Source: Parelaphostrongylus tenuis
Taxonomy: Eukaryota; Nematoda; Chromadorea; Rhabditida; Metastrongylidae
Direction of reading: 5' to 3'
Length of the DNA: 64,000 nucleotides
Assembly (NCBI GenBank): GCA_019055375.1
Contig: JAHQIW010000080.1
Location: 186,001 to 250,000 of the forward strand
Within the stretch, counting starts at the first letter, position 1; every line of letters starts with the position of its first letter. Below, in pieces: positions 37,601-47,500 of this stretch. A model generated the notes under the pieces. It saw only the letters and a program-made list of their open reading frames with translations. It was not told the DNA's origin and did no database searches. Made by a program: the position numbers and the translations under genes.

Positions 37601-38057
37601 GAATAATCGTTCTAAGCATGATGTCTATATCTGTTTTGGAAAGAGTACTTTCTTAATGCTTCACGTTATCTAACTAAAAAAGTCAGCAAAAAATGGCCAG
37701 TGACTTTCCACTCCCCATCTATCCAGAAGTTTTCATTTTGAAATGCTGTAGTTGCACACGATTAATATTTAGTATATATGAGCAATTACTAAAGGGAACT
37801 CGTCTGTTTTAGTTGCACTTGCCTACTCCATCCCAAACATCAAGCAAATGATCCCTTTCGTTGGCGTCACTACCGGTATGATGTTGGCGTTGGTCTTCCC
37901 GGCGCTTCTAGAATTCATTGTGTTCTATGATGACTGGAGAAAGGAAAGCACCTTGAAATTTCTATACAACATAATTGTCAATGTCGTTTATATGGTCCTT
38001 GGCTTACTCTTTGTAGTTCTTGGTATGTACTCTAATTATAAAACGATTTCATCGTAA
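25694..38057 (+). CDS. SLC36-like amino-acid transporter, copy 2 (5' exon not found)
   Basis: Nine exons in consistent phase: 25694-25784, 26974-27062, 32118-32204, 32304-32388, 32932-33096, 33228-33341, 35536-35711, 37334-37512, 37813-38057 (410 residues). Motifs in order: NLVKAMCGVGVFALPSAFQ in TM1; LANAHCMIKLVRCSQYLSE in TM2; LDYGSMAEEAF; GLQTGICSVFYIFVIDHIKE in TM3; LNLMSWISCAGNVLVM; DLSGITTIEGTAISAG; VLPIENKMRSPQHMVGFFGV; LGYITYGERVLGSITLNL; TYCGYLIQHYPIVEMLWISI; and PNIKQMIPFVGVTTGMMLAL. These fit the proton-coupled amino-acid transporter family, multi-pass membrane proteins. The substrate cannot be read from sequence. The N-terminal cytoplasmic exon (about 30-60 residues, ending in phase 2) was not found. 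The third exon uses a donor 18 bases earlier than copy 1 because the original donor is lost. The exact end of the fifth exon (33093-33102) is uncertain. Introns hold MITEs and mariner remnants. Confidence 0.83.
26230..26245. repeat. Poly-C tract
   Basis: Sixteen C in a row inside the first transporter intron, striking in A+T-rich DNA. Its length may be unreliable in the assembly. Confidence 0.9.
26306..26468. mobile_element. MITE, 163 bp, with about 35-bp terminal inverted repeats
   Basis: CTATATAGAGAAATCAACGA at the left faces the complement of TCGTCGATCCCTCTATAAAG at the right, and both arms contain TTTTTACACTC. Open frames on both strands here are by-products of the inverted repeat. It is inside the first intron of transporter copy 2 and is not seen in the matching intron of copy 1. 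Confidence 0.75.
27590..28720. repeat. A+T-rich interspersed repeat region
   Basis: Repeated motifs such as GAGCTCTCGAATGATTATTAAA, CTTGAGAAAACGCAAAAG and TTTTTCTCAAG-GGATTGAA recur here and at 29.6, 35.9-36.2, 45.1 and 53.9 kb. The region looks like several degraded copies of one repeat inside the long second transporter intron. No ORF of note. Confidence 0.45.
29090..29720. repeat. Interspersed repeat copy
   Basis: Contains CATATGAACATGTAGAGGGAAA, the ACATATGTTTTATCTGAAA block, and TTTCGAATGATTACTAACAC with AAAAGTTCTTGCCCAAC. The order of blocks matches 44.9-45.2 kb in part, so this is a composite dispersed element in a transporter intron. Confidence 0.55.
30114..30426. mobile_element. Palindromic tRNA-like foldback element
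   Basis: The ends ATTGATGTAGAGTG and CACTCTACATCAAT are exact complements. Each arm holds a tRNA-like unit with box A-like GTTAGTAGTATAATGGACAG, a GAGCACGCGCTC centre, and a box B-like region. The arms exceed 100 bp, with about 80 bp between them. Same ends as 11096-11247. Both are near or inside transporter copies but at non-equivalent places. Confidence 0.8.
31014..31090 (-). repeat. tRNA-like SINE remnant
   Basis: The minus strand ends in a GGTTCGACCCC-like box B and CCCGAGGCTCA. Box A is poorly preserved. It sits in the long second transporter intron. Confidence 0.4.
31495..31590 (+). other. Intron block conserved with copy 1 (15231-15310)
   Basis: TTTTAG is followed by an open acidic segment containing NNPESEAFHSDSGKEHS and a GGTATCTG donor-like site. 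It matches the copy 1 block in order and position between TM2 and TM3. Its phase does not suit direct inclusion in the transporter. It could be an alternative exon or merely duplicated intron. Confidence 0.3.
33838..33917. repeat. (TA)n / (GATA)n microsatellite
   Basis: TATATACA-type repeats followed by GATAGATAGATAGATA, inside a transporter intron. Confidence 0.9.
33921..34700 (-). mobile_element. Tc1/mariner-class transposase remnant (C-terminal half)
   Basis: The minus strand shows SVHRAAVSGNWKNHAPQ, VMVWVRICSTGKAPLVF, NRKVKINA and, after frameshifts, PDLNPVDYFV followed by TAG (34216-34218) where Trp is expected. These are the DDE/D-domain landmarks of Tc1/mariner transposases (W..ISATG-like and SPDLNP.DY.VW). 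Several stops and shifts mean it is dead. It lies in the intron between the sixth and seventh exons of transporter copy 2. Confidence 0.8.
36388..36530. repeat. Single arm of the foldback family
   Basis: AGTTGGCTAAAAGACAAAGG, CTGCCCGACTGACGAGACTG and CACGTGTATGGGGCTGTAC match one arm of 16965-17396. The partner arm is absent. It is in the intron between the seventh and eighth exons of transporter copy 2. Confidence 0.65.
36640..36860. repeat. Dispersed repeat copy
   Basis: CCTCCCTACCTTAATACTCTC, GAAGCGACTCAACCAG, GACATGCAAAATATTCGAAA and AGGATGAATACGAGGAAATG align with 56560-56830 and less well with 9430-9640 and 47400-47690. Class unknown. Confidence 0.5.
36910..37180 (-). mobile_element. 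Mariner transposase remnant (catalytic region)
   Basis: The minus strand reads RKRALFQQDSAKSHTAMKTK, equivalent to the second catalytic Asp motif (HDNARPHTA) of mariner, then KFDEFEVMSYCPEP with a frame change leading to AASDYG (family: APSDYHLF). Truncated and shifted. Inside the intron between the seventh and eighth transporter exons. Confidence 0.7.
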
Positions 38058-39080
38058 GATCTTAGAAACACAATGTATTATCACGACTCCAGCTGGCTAT
38101 TCTTGATCCAAATCCTCATCAAAATCATTCCAATCAGGAAATTCTTGATAAGTTTGAAAAATTAAGTGTGAAGTAAAACATAATCTGAAAATTTCATCAT
38201 AAACATACTGTACTGCTAGGCATGAAAATTACTCGCATTCTGGAGAATTTCTCAACGAAATCCCTGAAAATGATCCTTCTCGCAATTGCTGGAATAATCA
38301 GCTGTGAGGGAACTATAATTATGGCATAAGCGTCATTCCTCGACGACTAGCTATCATAACATTCTTCGCTTAATAAGAGGTTGTGAAAGCTTCATTTCTC
38401 AAGAAAATATGAAGAAGAGCAGTGCAGAGATAAATTGAAAATCTGTTTGACGCTGCACAGATTTTATCTAGTTGAGTTTTGCTTTAATTCTTCCAATACA
38501 ATCACTGCAAAACACTAAAAGACGAGTGAAAATGAGAAACAAAATGTTGTTGTACCAAAAGTCAGCGGTAGGGAGCTGATTGTTGATTTTTCCTATAGAT
38601 CGCATAACTTGTGAATAAATAAAAAGAAACATGCTGCACACTATTCTCGATGCGAAGAAGATTAAACAGCAAAACCCATTGAAGCCTTCAAGTTTTCTTA
38701 GCACTCCAGCGAGAGGGCAAGCTGCATCTAAGAAATTCTGTTTGCAAAATCCTGAAAAAGTGCATTCAGTTGTTGATTAGTGCTTTTTTTCTAGGAAATG
38801 TGGCAATTTTCAGAAACTCAACATTCCAGCAACTTTCAAATTATGTGCTAAAATGGCTGCACAGAACAGAAAAGGGTTGCACAGAAACCGACTCGGCAAC
38901 AAAGTTTATGCTCACTAATTATGTTGAATCGGTTTTATCACAATGTCTTTGAGACGTCGAGATGGTAAAAGATTGATCATAGTGGTGTAGTTATATAAAG
39001 CATTTTCAGCATTAACAGCAAGAGGACTCTGTGGTCTTTTGCGAGACTTGAGACTAAAAGGATAAAGCTCTTGGTGTTGA
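38058..39080. other. Spacer, no gene seen
   Basis: Follows the transporter stop codon. AATAAATAAA at about 38614-38623 may serve as a distal poly(A) signal. No ORF with coding character. Confidence 0.35.
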
Positions 39081-39084
39081 TCAA

Positions 39085-39330
39085 AACTCAAAGAATGCGC
39101 CATACGTTCGCCTTTGCTTTTTAACTTCGCTTTGAGGTGAATACATGCATATTTGACAGTGACTCGCGGTGACCAACTGATCCATCGCGTCAATGCTGCT
39201 ATTACCCCAGTAAAGTCTGAGTGACCCCACAAAGATTGAAGTCTTAGTCAGCCATAAACGCTGGACTGATCCATTAACCACATGCACGGCGCAGGGCACC
39301 TCTAACCACTGCGCAAAACACACTCTTTTC
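39085..39330 (-). repeat. SINE copy B
   Basis: The minus strand begins GTTTTGCGCAGTGGTTAGAGG and later has GCAGCATTGACGCGATGGATC, CACCGCGAGTCACTGT and CACCTCAAAGCGAAGTTAAA. It aligns over its whole length with 50037-50325 and more weakly with 5925-6213. Confidence 0.7.
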
Positions 39331-39594
39331 AAGACTACAGTCTAAGGAATCTTTGACAATACTTCTTTCATAAGTTGCATCTATAGAATCCTATTCCTTT
39401 TATCAATAATGCGTTACGACTTTCACAGTGATAGAGTCACTCTTCGTTTTCTAAACGGATGTGGGTTCCCCGCACAACATCGTGCCACCATGGTGCCGTC
39501 GTATTCTGGCGCGTCAGTACTATTTGTCATAATGGATCCGTTTCTGACTCAAATACTAGTGCATTGTTCGCCACCAATTTCGCTACCTACCCAA

Positions 39595-39602
39595 TATAAA
39601 TA
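39595..39602 (+). promoter_or_regulatory. TATA box of the proline-rich gene
   Basis: TATAAATA lies 56 bases before the ATG at 39658. Position and sequence suit a core promoter with a very short 5' UTR. Confidence 0.6.
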
Positions 39603-39657
39603 GATACATTTAAGTACGACTAAAATTTCACGGCAACCGTCGTCTCAGTCAGCTGCA

Positions 39658-42600
39658 ATGACTACTGCATTGACTTCCTTGTCTGCCATTGTATGTGTCG
39701 GTGTGTTCATTCATACACTATTTTTATTACATGCGTGTTCTGGTCTTCACGAAAATTTCTTCTTTGAGACACTTATGACGCTTCAATAAGCCTAAAAACT
39801 GACAGGAATCTCGCTCCTATATCGAGCAATACGTTGGACAAAAATTTATGAGTGTAGTATCAACTGTATCAAAAAATTTGTATCGAAGAATCCAATTTGA
39901 TTTGTTTCCTGTTGTGGACTTAGAAAATAACGGAAGAGAGGAAATCCAAGGAATTATACAATCTATTCACGGTAATTAGGCCTAGTCCAGTGATTTAATC
40001 ATAAATAGAAATTGTTTGATCAATATTCAATGAATAGCTGACCCTCTGATTGAGTGGTTTATTTATGCAATCGACCGATACTACCAAGTATAGGATTTCG
40101 TGAAAATGGACTTTATCGTGATTTTTGTCCTGATTTCTTCCTCCTCTGCATAAGGCTACATAACCCAGTGGTTTAAGGAGCTCAAAGTTTCCATCTGGTG
40201 ATTGGGTCAATCCCTCGCCGTGGGTAAACCATCCTCAACTACTCCAGGATCTGCATTTTGGTTGTGCACTTGTGTACAAGGAAGAAAACCGTGGAAACTT
40301 TTGTAGAGTGATGTGGCCTCTTTTCAAGTTGTTGCATATGTCAAATATACATTCAAAGAGATCTTCAATAATCTAGTTGAATGAAATGGCGTATGTCTAA
40401 ATTAATGACCACCAATGCCTTTTTTCGTCATTTTTCTTCTTCTGTGTAGTCATTTATTTAAAAAAACTGCGCATTAAAAACAAATTTTGAAATTAAAACG
40501 AAAATAAGAAGTGATAAATTTGGACGAAGACGTCGAAGCTATCACAAATTTAGGGATTTCGTTAATAACTGAGAAAAGTATGATACGCAGTAGTAACTAA
40601 AAAAGACCATTTTAGCTATCACAAGCATTCCACATGGCGTGCAGTCATATGCACAGTTCGGAGCGGCTCCATTCAGCAGTGAACAAATTCAGAATTTCCC
40701 CGTTCCGTCGCGACCAGTGTACTACAAGGCGATACCGTATACCGCGGAGAAGCTCAAAACACTACTACAACCGTATTCAGTGAAGCTGCCTCCAATAACG
40801 CAAGCTGTAAGCGTTGACTGCGTAAACCACTTAAAATTTTTCTATAGAATCACATCCTTGTTTACGATGCAGGATTATCCATTCGAATTATTTAATATAA
40901 TTCATTTGCGTGAACTGTTCAAATTCTGCTCAAACAAACTTCACACAAACAGATTCGGTTTTTGATTTGATTTCAGAGCTTCTGTCAAGCGATCCCATCT
41001 TTTTTTCTTCTTAGCAATCATTTCTTCGTGATCGTTTTCGGGAAGATTATGAATACGATAACATATCAAGGCAATAATAAGGCATTTTGTACACTTTGTA
41101 TACGGACATTCTAGAGAAATTCTGAAATATCTGGAAGCCATTCACTCATCTAAATTTAGAGTCGCAAAATTCAGACGATTTTTAATGGCAATCTCATAGT
41201 GTTGGACGACTATATTTCGAATTGTTCTTTTCAGAGTTTGTGCCAGTTGCGAAGTAAAGAAAAAACAGTTCATAGATTAGTATAATATATATATATAAAG
41301 GGTAATATCTCAGAACAATAAGTTGTCTAGAGATTGCTATTAAACCATTAGAGCTATAATAAGTTGGAGAAAAAGTTCTGAGAAAATGCTTGTAGATCAT
41401 TTATTTATGCACATTTATGCACGATCAACTTCTTTTAAACGACCTTTACGCGGCCGATCTTCCAATCTTTCTTCCCCATCGATAAACTTTTTGAACCACC
41501 TGTACACCATACTTTTGCCAACTGTGTCTTCGCTTCAAGCCAATTTGATGCGTTCACTTGCCACCGTTGCCTTATTGCCTGCCTTTGAAGCTAACAGCCA
41601 TTCGTGCATCATCAACAATCTAATTTGCTCGCTTGTTAACTCATCTTGGAAAAAGTAGATAGATTATATACCAATCAACGCGGAGAAGACGAGCTTTCAA
41701 ATGAGCTTAAAAACACAAAAAATGGCCAACACTCAAAAAAGTTTTAAGCATTTTCTCAGAACTTTTCCCCAAACTACTACGTTATTGGCACCGCTTTCTT
41801 CAAAGCCAGTGACTTGGCTTAAGTTTCCTAGGATTTAGTTAGCTTTTTTTCAAAAGTGATAAGAGTACTGAATTGGATGCTGATCTGGATTTTCTAAGAG
41901 AGGATTTATAATGTTGACATTTATTTGGTCAATGTGGGAAATGGAAATGACAAACACATCACATAAGATGAGCTAATGTGAAGTTTTGAGCAGCATATTA
42001 GTGACTTTTAAATAATATCAAGGTTATAGGATACTCACTGAAGCAGTGAGTTTGATATAGAGGATAAGCGAATGTCCTAAATCTCTTTTTTCGGATTACT
42101 TCATACTCTCTGCCACCTTTCGAAAGATCTAATCTACTATGTGTTTTTTTCATTTACCTTCCAAGTTTTGATTATCGAAAATATTCGAAGTGAGTTACGA
42201 ACGATTCAACGAGCAAATTATTTCAGACTCTCAAATGCAAAGAATGCAACTGTTGTTTGCTTTCACGAAGTGGTCCATTTGGCCCAATAATTCAGAAAGG
42301 AAAGGATGGTGGGAGTTCTTGAACTAATAATAAGCTGTAACCGATTGCTGTTGTAAATGAAGCAAAGTATTTGTCCTCTATTGCTATTACCATTAAGTAA
42401 CAAGCGTAATAGTGAAAACCATCAATACCTTCAAGATCATTGGCAACGAAATGAGTGTGAATCTATCAACGGCATACAGAGCTTTTTGAAGCACTTTTTG
42501 TTTCAGTCGATAGGCTCCTCGAGTATTCGTTTATTTGAAAGTCTATAGCCAGCTATCTTCATTAATAGAAACGTGCGTCGCTTTTTGTCGCTAAAGAGTG

Positions 42601-43271
42601 TTGCAATATTTGAGTAGCGAACAAGTTTTACCTTTTTCCAGTCTCCACAAAATCACCGTTGGTCGTGTATTTGTTAAAGAAAACAATCTAACATCGAAGG
42701 TTTGAAACGTTCAAACATTATGAAGCGCTACTAGTGATGTTCTTAGTGTTTGCTTTACATAATATCATTACTTTCAGAGTGCTGTCAATGTGGAAGTTGC
42801 GATGACAGAGTCGCGAACAATTATTCTTCGGAAAATCGTTCGATTTACCCATCTATAACCCCAACAATTCTACCTTCTGTTAGCCCAATATCTCCGTTGT
42901 TACCCCCTATTACAAAACCTCCTATAAGTCCACCCGAGTACCCAGCTCCAATACCATATCGTCCGTATAATCCTATTTACCCATTTCAGCCAGAAGGTAG
43001 TTACCCAAAACCTTCGCTCTATAATGTGGCACCTTCGCCAGCACCATATTACCCAGTGGCACCATCGCCATTCTATACAAACAGTTATCCTTATAAAGAT
43101 GAGTACGCCATTAATAATAAAATTGAAACCTACCTTACCCCGCCTCCGCATAAGCCGATCGGATCGCTCCCATATGCCACATCATCGCAGTACGTATCAG
43201 CCAATCAGCAGGTGAACGACTGTGACGACGGAAAGTGGTCGGAATGCTGCCCCATGTACTGTATTCAATAA
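39658..43271 (+). CDS. Secreted proline-rich, cysteine-containing protein
   Basis: Four exons with matching phases: 39658-39742, 40616-40806, 42227-42308, 42778-43271, giving 283 residues. The first exon encodes a hydrophobic signal peptide (MTTALTSLSAIVCVGVF followed by IHTLFLLHACS). The mature protein has a Gln/Pro/Tyr stretch (PSRPVYYKAIPYTAEK), a first cysteine knot (KCKECNCC, then ECCQCGSCDD) split over two exons, and a long Pro/Tyr/Ser region with repeated YP, PSP and PP motifs. A short C-terminal cysteine cluster (WSECCPMYCIQ) ends it. I recognise no named domain. Overall style recalls nematode cuticle or ground-like secreted proteins, which is only a resemblance. A TATA box 56 bases upstream and AATAAA 142 bases after the stop frame it well. 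The first donor (GTCTTCAC) is weak. Confidence 0.75.
41362..41775 (-). mobile_element. Non-autonomous mariner derivative with 28-bp TIRs
   Basis: TTGGAGAAAAAGTTCTGAGA at the left end faces the complement TCTCAGAACTTTTCCCCAAA at the right, and both run on into AAATGCTT. The minus strand inside encodes a mariner N-terminus (MMHEWLLASKAGNKATVASE; SMVYRWFKKFIDGEERLEDR) with one TGA at 41535-41537 in place of Trp. The catalytic domain is deleted, leaving 414 bp. It lies in the second intron of the proline-rich gene. Confidence 0.88.
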
Positions 43272-43412
43272 GTTCTTCTGTTTCGAATTAACTTGTTTAT
43301 ATTTACATTCATGTGTTTCTATGCGCGTTTGACATCGGCGTTTTACTGACAGATCAAGATTAGATGCACCTTTTTGAGATCTGCACTTAATTTTGCTTAA
43401 TCATACTGCACA

Positions 43413-43418
43413 AATAAA
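43413..43418 (+). terminator. Poly(A) signal of the proline-rich gene
   Basis: AATAAA, 142 bases after the stop codon. Confidence 0.6.
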
Positions 43419-44528
43419 GAAATGCGAGCATTATCATCTTCGGTAATTTCATATGTATGATGATCTGGTGATAGCTATGGGAAAATGTGAAAATATCAAG
43501 ACATTAGGAAGTTGAAACAGCATTTGTGCAGACACTTTCGCGCTTGAACATACATTTGATCAATCCCACAATGCACAAAGGCATTTGAAAGTTAGGAAAC
43601 GGTGTTGAATGTAACAGATGATGTTTAAACAATTTTCTCACTAGGATAATGCGTCTCTAAATGGTCTTCTGTTAATTCCATACAAGGAATAAACTACGAC
43701 TCTGCTTCGCTAGATTTTTTAATGTATATATTCCGACATACTTTTTATTAGACCTTTCACGAGGTTTGACACTGCATCTTAGTGATATATGCACACTTCG
43801 ACTGCTTCGCCCATTTCATTAGTGTCACACGCCCCATACTAAGAGTAGCAGAGGGGGAGATGCCACACTTCTGTTTGAGTTGAATGACACGTTGTTCACT
43901 GTCATTCTTCGAGTCGATGTTATGCGGCTGTTATAATATAAGCATTGTCTTTCATTCGACTGATTTATAGAATCTCGTTAGATTTTGCAAAACATCGACT
44001 AAAAAAAGACAGTGCAATACGTATCATTTCACCTGGCTAGCACTGTACGATCCTTCCGCTCTGTTCCACTTAGTCTGGAGCGTGTAATGGGCGATGGGCG
44101 AAATAGTCGAAACGTGCATATCACTAGGATGCAGTATTAAACCTCATGAAAGCCTTGGTTAAAAATCCGTGGAACGTCTTGACACTTGAATTGGTGTGAA
44201 GCTACTCATGTGCCATATGCAACCTTTGATACATGGATCATTAAAAAGTTTAGTTATGTAGTGTTCGGGATGGTGAAACCTAAGACAAAAAGCTGAAATA
44301 GGTCTTTTAAATCAGTACGAAGTTTAGTATTGATTGAGCTACGAGGTTTACCCATATATCTCAGCATGATGAGATGTTGAGAACTGTTTTCAGCTCTTGA
44401 AATGTTGCGTTGAAGAAATTAGATCCTTACGCTTCTTATTAACGAGTTTCCTTATGACAAAAGGTAAATACATAAACGTTGTATAAATAAGCGTTTTCTC
44501 AATGAATAGTAAGAAAATTCCTACTATT
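43419..44528. other. Spacer, nothing recognised
   Basis: A+T-rich, no exon with clear coding character. If the next gene begins with membrane-spanning exons, they are not visible here. Confidence 0.35.
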
Positions 44529-44531
44529 TAG

Positions 44532-47500
44532 CTTCACAACGTCGAGTTCTTCGATGAAGCATTGGTAAGTTTGAGCTTTTTGATCCGTTCTTGCTCAATT
44601 ATCAATTGGTAATTATGCTAGCAGCTTTCAGCAGTTACACGTTTGCCACTCCATGGTACGTTATTCTATATATGAAATGTACGTTGTTCTTCAATTAAAC
44701 ATTATCTGATCATTTTTCATCTGCTGTTGCTCTCGGCAAGCTAGCGCCACCTCTCTACCGTGGTAGGCAACGCAATTTTTTCCGCAATTTATTCTTTTAG
44801 AGTGTTGACATAAGATTTATCGGCATTTTGGTCCTCTTTTACGCTTTTACGCGGGGCGATCGATTGATGACCTGAAGGGTTAGACATGTGGGGTGCAACT
44901 TGTTATTGACTTCAATTGAGAATTTCTTCTCCGCTTCGAAAGAACTCTCAGATAAAACGATTGACTCAGATACTACGAGATTTTCTCTACACGTTCATAT
45001 GCTTCTTGTGCTCTCAGCAAATTATACACTTAATAAGAATGAAGGTGTTTCTAACATAACCTTATTCTGGATGCTACAGCGTTGTAGAAGGGTTTTTTTG
45101 AAAACGGCCATGTAAGACGCCAGCCAGAGCTCTAAGCTTTCGAATGATTACGAACATTCTTATGAAAATTTTCTCTCCGACAAATGAGTTCGAAAATTCG
45201 TTTGTCGCCGTCTAACAGAAAAGATCCTCAAATGTCACAGCTCTGTGCGATATAGAATCCACTGTTGTGAAGTTTATATTTGCTTGCTTATTAAAGGATA
45301 CTCGTGTTGTTACGATCTAAAAATAGCGAAAGAACAATGTACAGCAGATATTTGAGAATTTGGAGACAACTTCAATTATTGATGGCTACGCCGCTTGAAA
45401 TGGTGTTATGGCAAATATGTTGTTGAATCAAAGGTCATCAATTTGTTGATGTATATTTAAAAATGTTAAGTGATAGGCCAAACTTTGAGCCTCAGATGGA
45501 AGTTTTGCATATCACTTAACACTCTCGATTATACAGCTGTAACTTATGACACTATTACTAAAGTGACAAATAGAAAAATACCTGTTGATGCTCAGCTGAT
45601 GTATCAATGCTACCATTAACAGTATGATTACCTATCATAGATAGTTGAACAGGAATGATTAATAGATAGAAATGACTTCAGAAGCTGTTGGGACAACTGA
45701 ACAACGAGCGCAGACACATGTTGGTGAAGTGAACGTAACTACATTTAGCCAGTGTTTCTAATTTGTGCAATTGTTTAGAGGGGTTATGAGGACGTACTGG
45801 TCAGCTTATGACGCATTTTACAGGTGGTAGGAAATTATGAATGATCGTGTAGATTAACAGGCATTTAACATGCTACTATATGGTAGCAATGAGAGATATA
45901 TAATATTCTTTACTAAGTGAAGAGTAGTGTGTAGAAATAGTGAAACGCCATCACTTTCCATAGATGATTCTGCATATAAATTTTGAGAGGAAAGTTTCTA
46001 GTGCTTCATGACAAAGATTGGTCTATTAGAGCTCAGATGAATGAAATTTTTGATGCTGCTCAATCCCTGACGTATTCGCCATAAATTCTACTTCACTAAG
46101 CATCGTTGAAGGTGGTCGAATGCACATCTGCCTTTTACAATGAGTTACAGTGCTCTACCGATGCATTAGGTCAGCACTGCTATCCTTCCAGACAAATCTG
46201 GTACCAAATCGTCGACCTTGGAGAAATAAAAGACTTGGTGAGCTTTGTGCGCAGGGTCAAGCCTTCACCCACGTGTTTGTCGTAGAACACCTCCAATCGT
46301 TGCGCTAGACGTAGCATTCCATTAGCGTCTAAGCGTCTAATATTATCTTCAGACTGAACAAGCTTGTGCCGTAAATGAAATGAATGCAAAAATGCATAAG
46401 ATTCACAATTATTGATGATTCTTTTAGTCATTTGAAAAGGTTTTTTTTTCTCATGTGTTAATTTTCAGCACTCCTTCATTCCGTCAGAAGTTGGTCACGT
46501 GCGCCTTCTCATCATTACGAAAAGGCTGCGTTCAGCAATATCAGGTGAAAGCAGAGGGAAGTCTGGTGTCAGAATAGACAAGATTGCAAACTTCTCATTC
46601 GTTCATGCAGGAAAAAAAACGAGTTGAAAAAAGAGATATAACACTAAAAATAATTGATAGAACACTTTCTATGAACAAATTCCAAATTTATTGAAGAATA
46701 TGTTGAGAAGAATACTACTATGATATAATATGCTAAAAGTTACACTACTGACTAGTATGTATAATATTCACCATATTATGTATAATATTCTTATTTCCAG
46801 GCATGTAACACTCAAATCTCGTCAAACGTTCTGTGCTGTACAGAGCCTCTTAAGACAATGTACGTCTTACTCGTAACATAAAAAGAGAGAACAATAACCA
46901 TTGGCAAGTATAATAATAAGAAGAAAGTGGCCAAGATATTCAATATGGAAGTGTTTACCTTCAACCTTTTACCTTTTACTCTGCTCTTACCTACTGCTTA
47001 TTCATCTTTCCCTGCTTTTCCCATATCCACCATCACTGGAGACTGAAAGCAATTCATACAACGTCCAATGCTTTACTTATTTTATCATAAACAAAAATTT
47101 GAACATTTTCAGAAGCAGTCTGGCTTTTCTTTTACACTGCACTAAAAAGGCTTTTGCTGAAAAAAAGCATACAACTAAGAATGAATGTGGGGAATGGATC
47201 AACGATGATATAAGAGTTTTAGAGAGAAAAAAGCGAGAAATTGAGGAAGGAGGAGAGCTTGGAAGATAGTTCTATTCCCCGGTCAACAACTACTTAGAAT
47301 ATACCTTTTCCAATTAAAATGTGAGAGGCGGATGGCGCTCAGCTAGTGGTGCCGACTACCACGAGCTACTTCTAGTTAAACCCCGATGGGCTGATCAAGC
47401 TCTCTGTATTTCCTCAAACCTTCCAAAATTGTAGAATGGCACCGTGCATTCCTAAAGCGGACTTTTCACTGTTCCCTCAAATCTATGGCCGAACGCCTTA

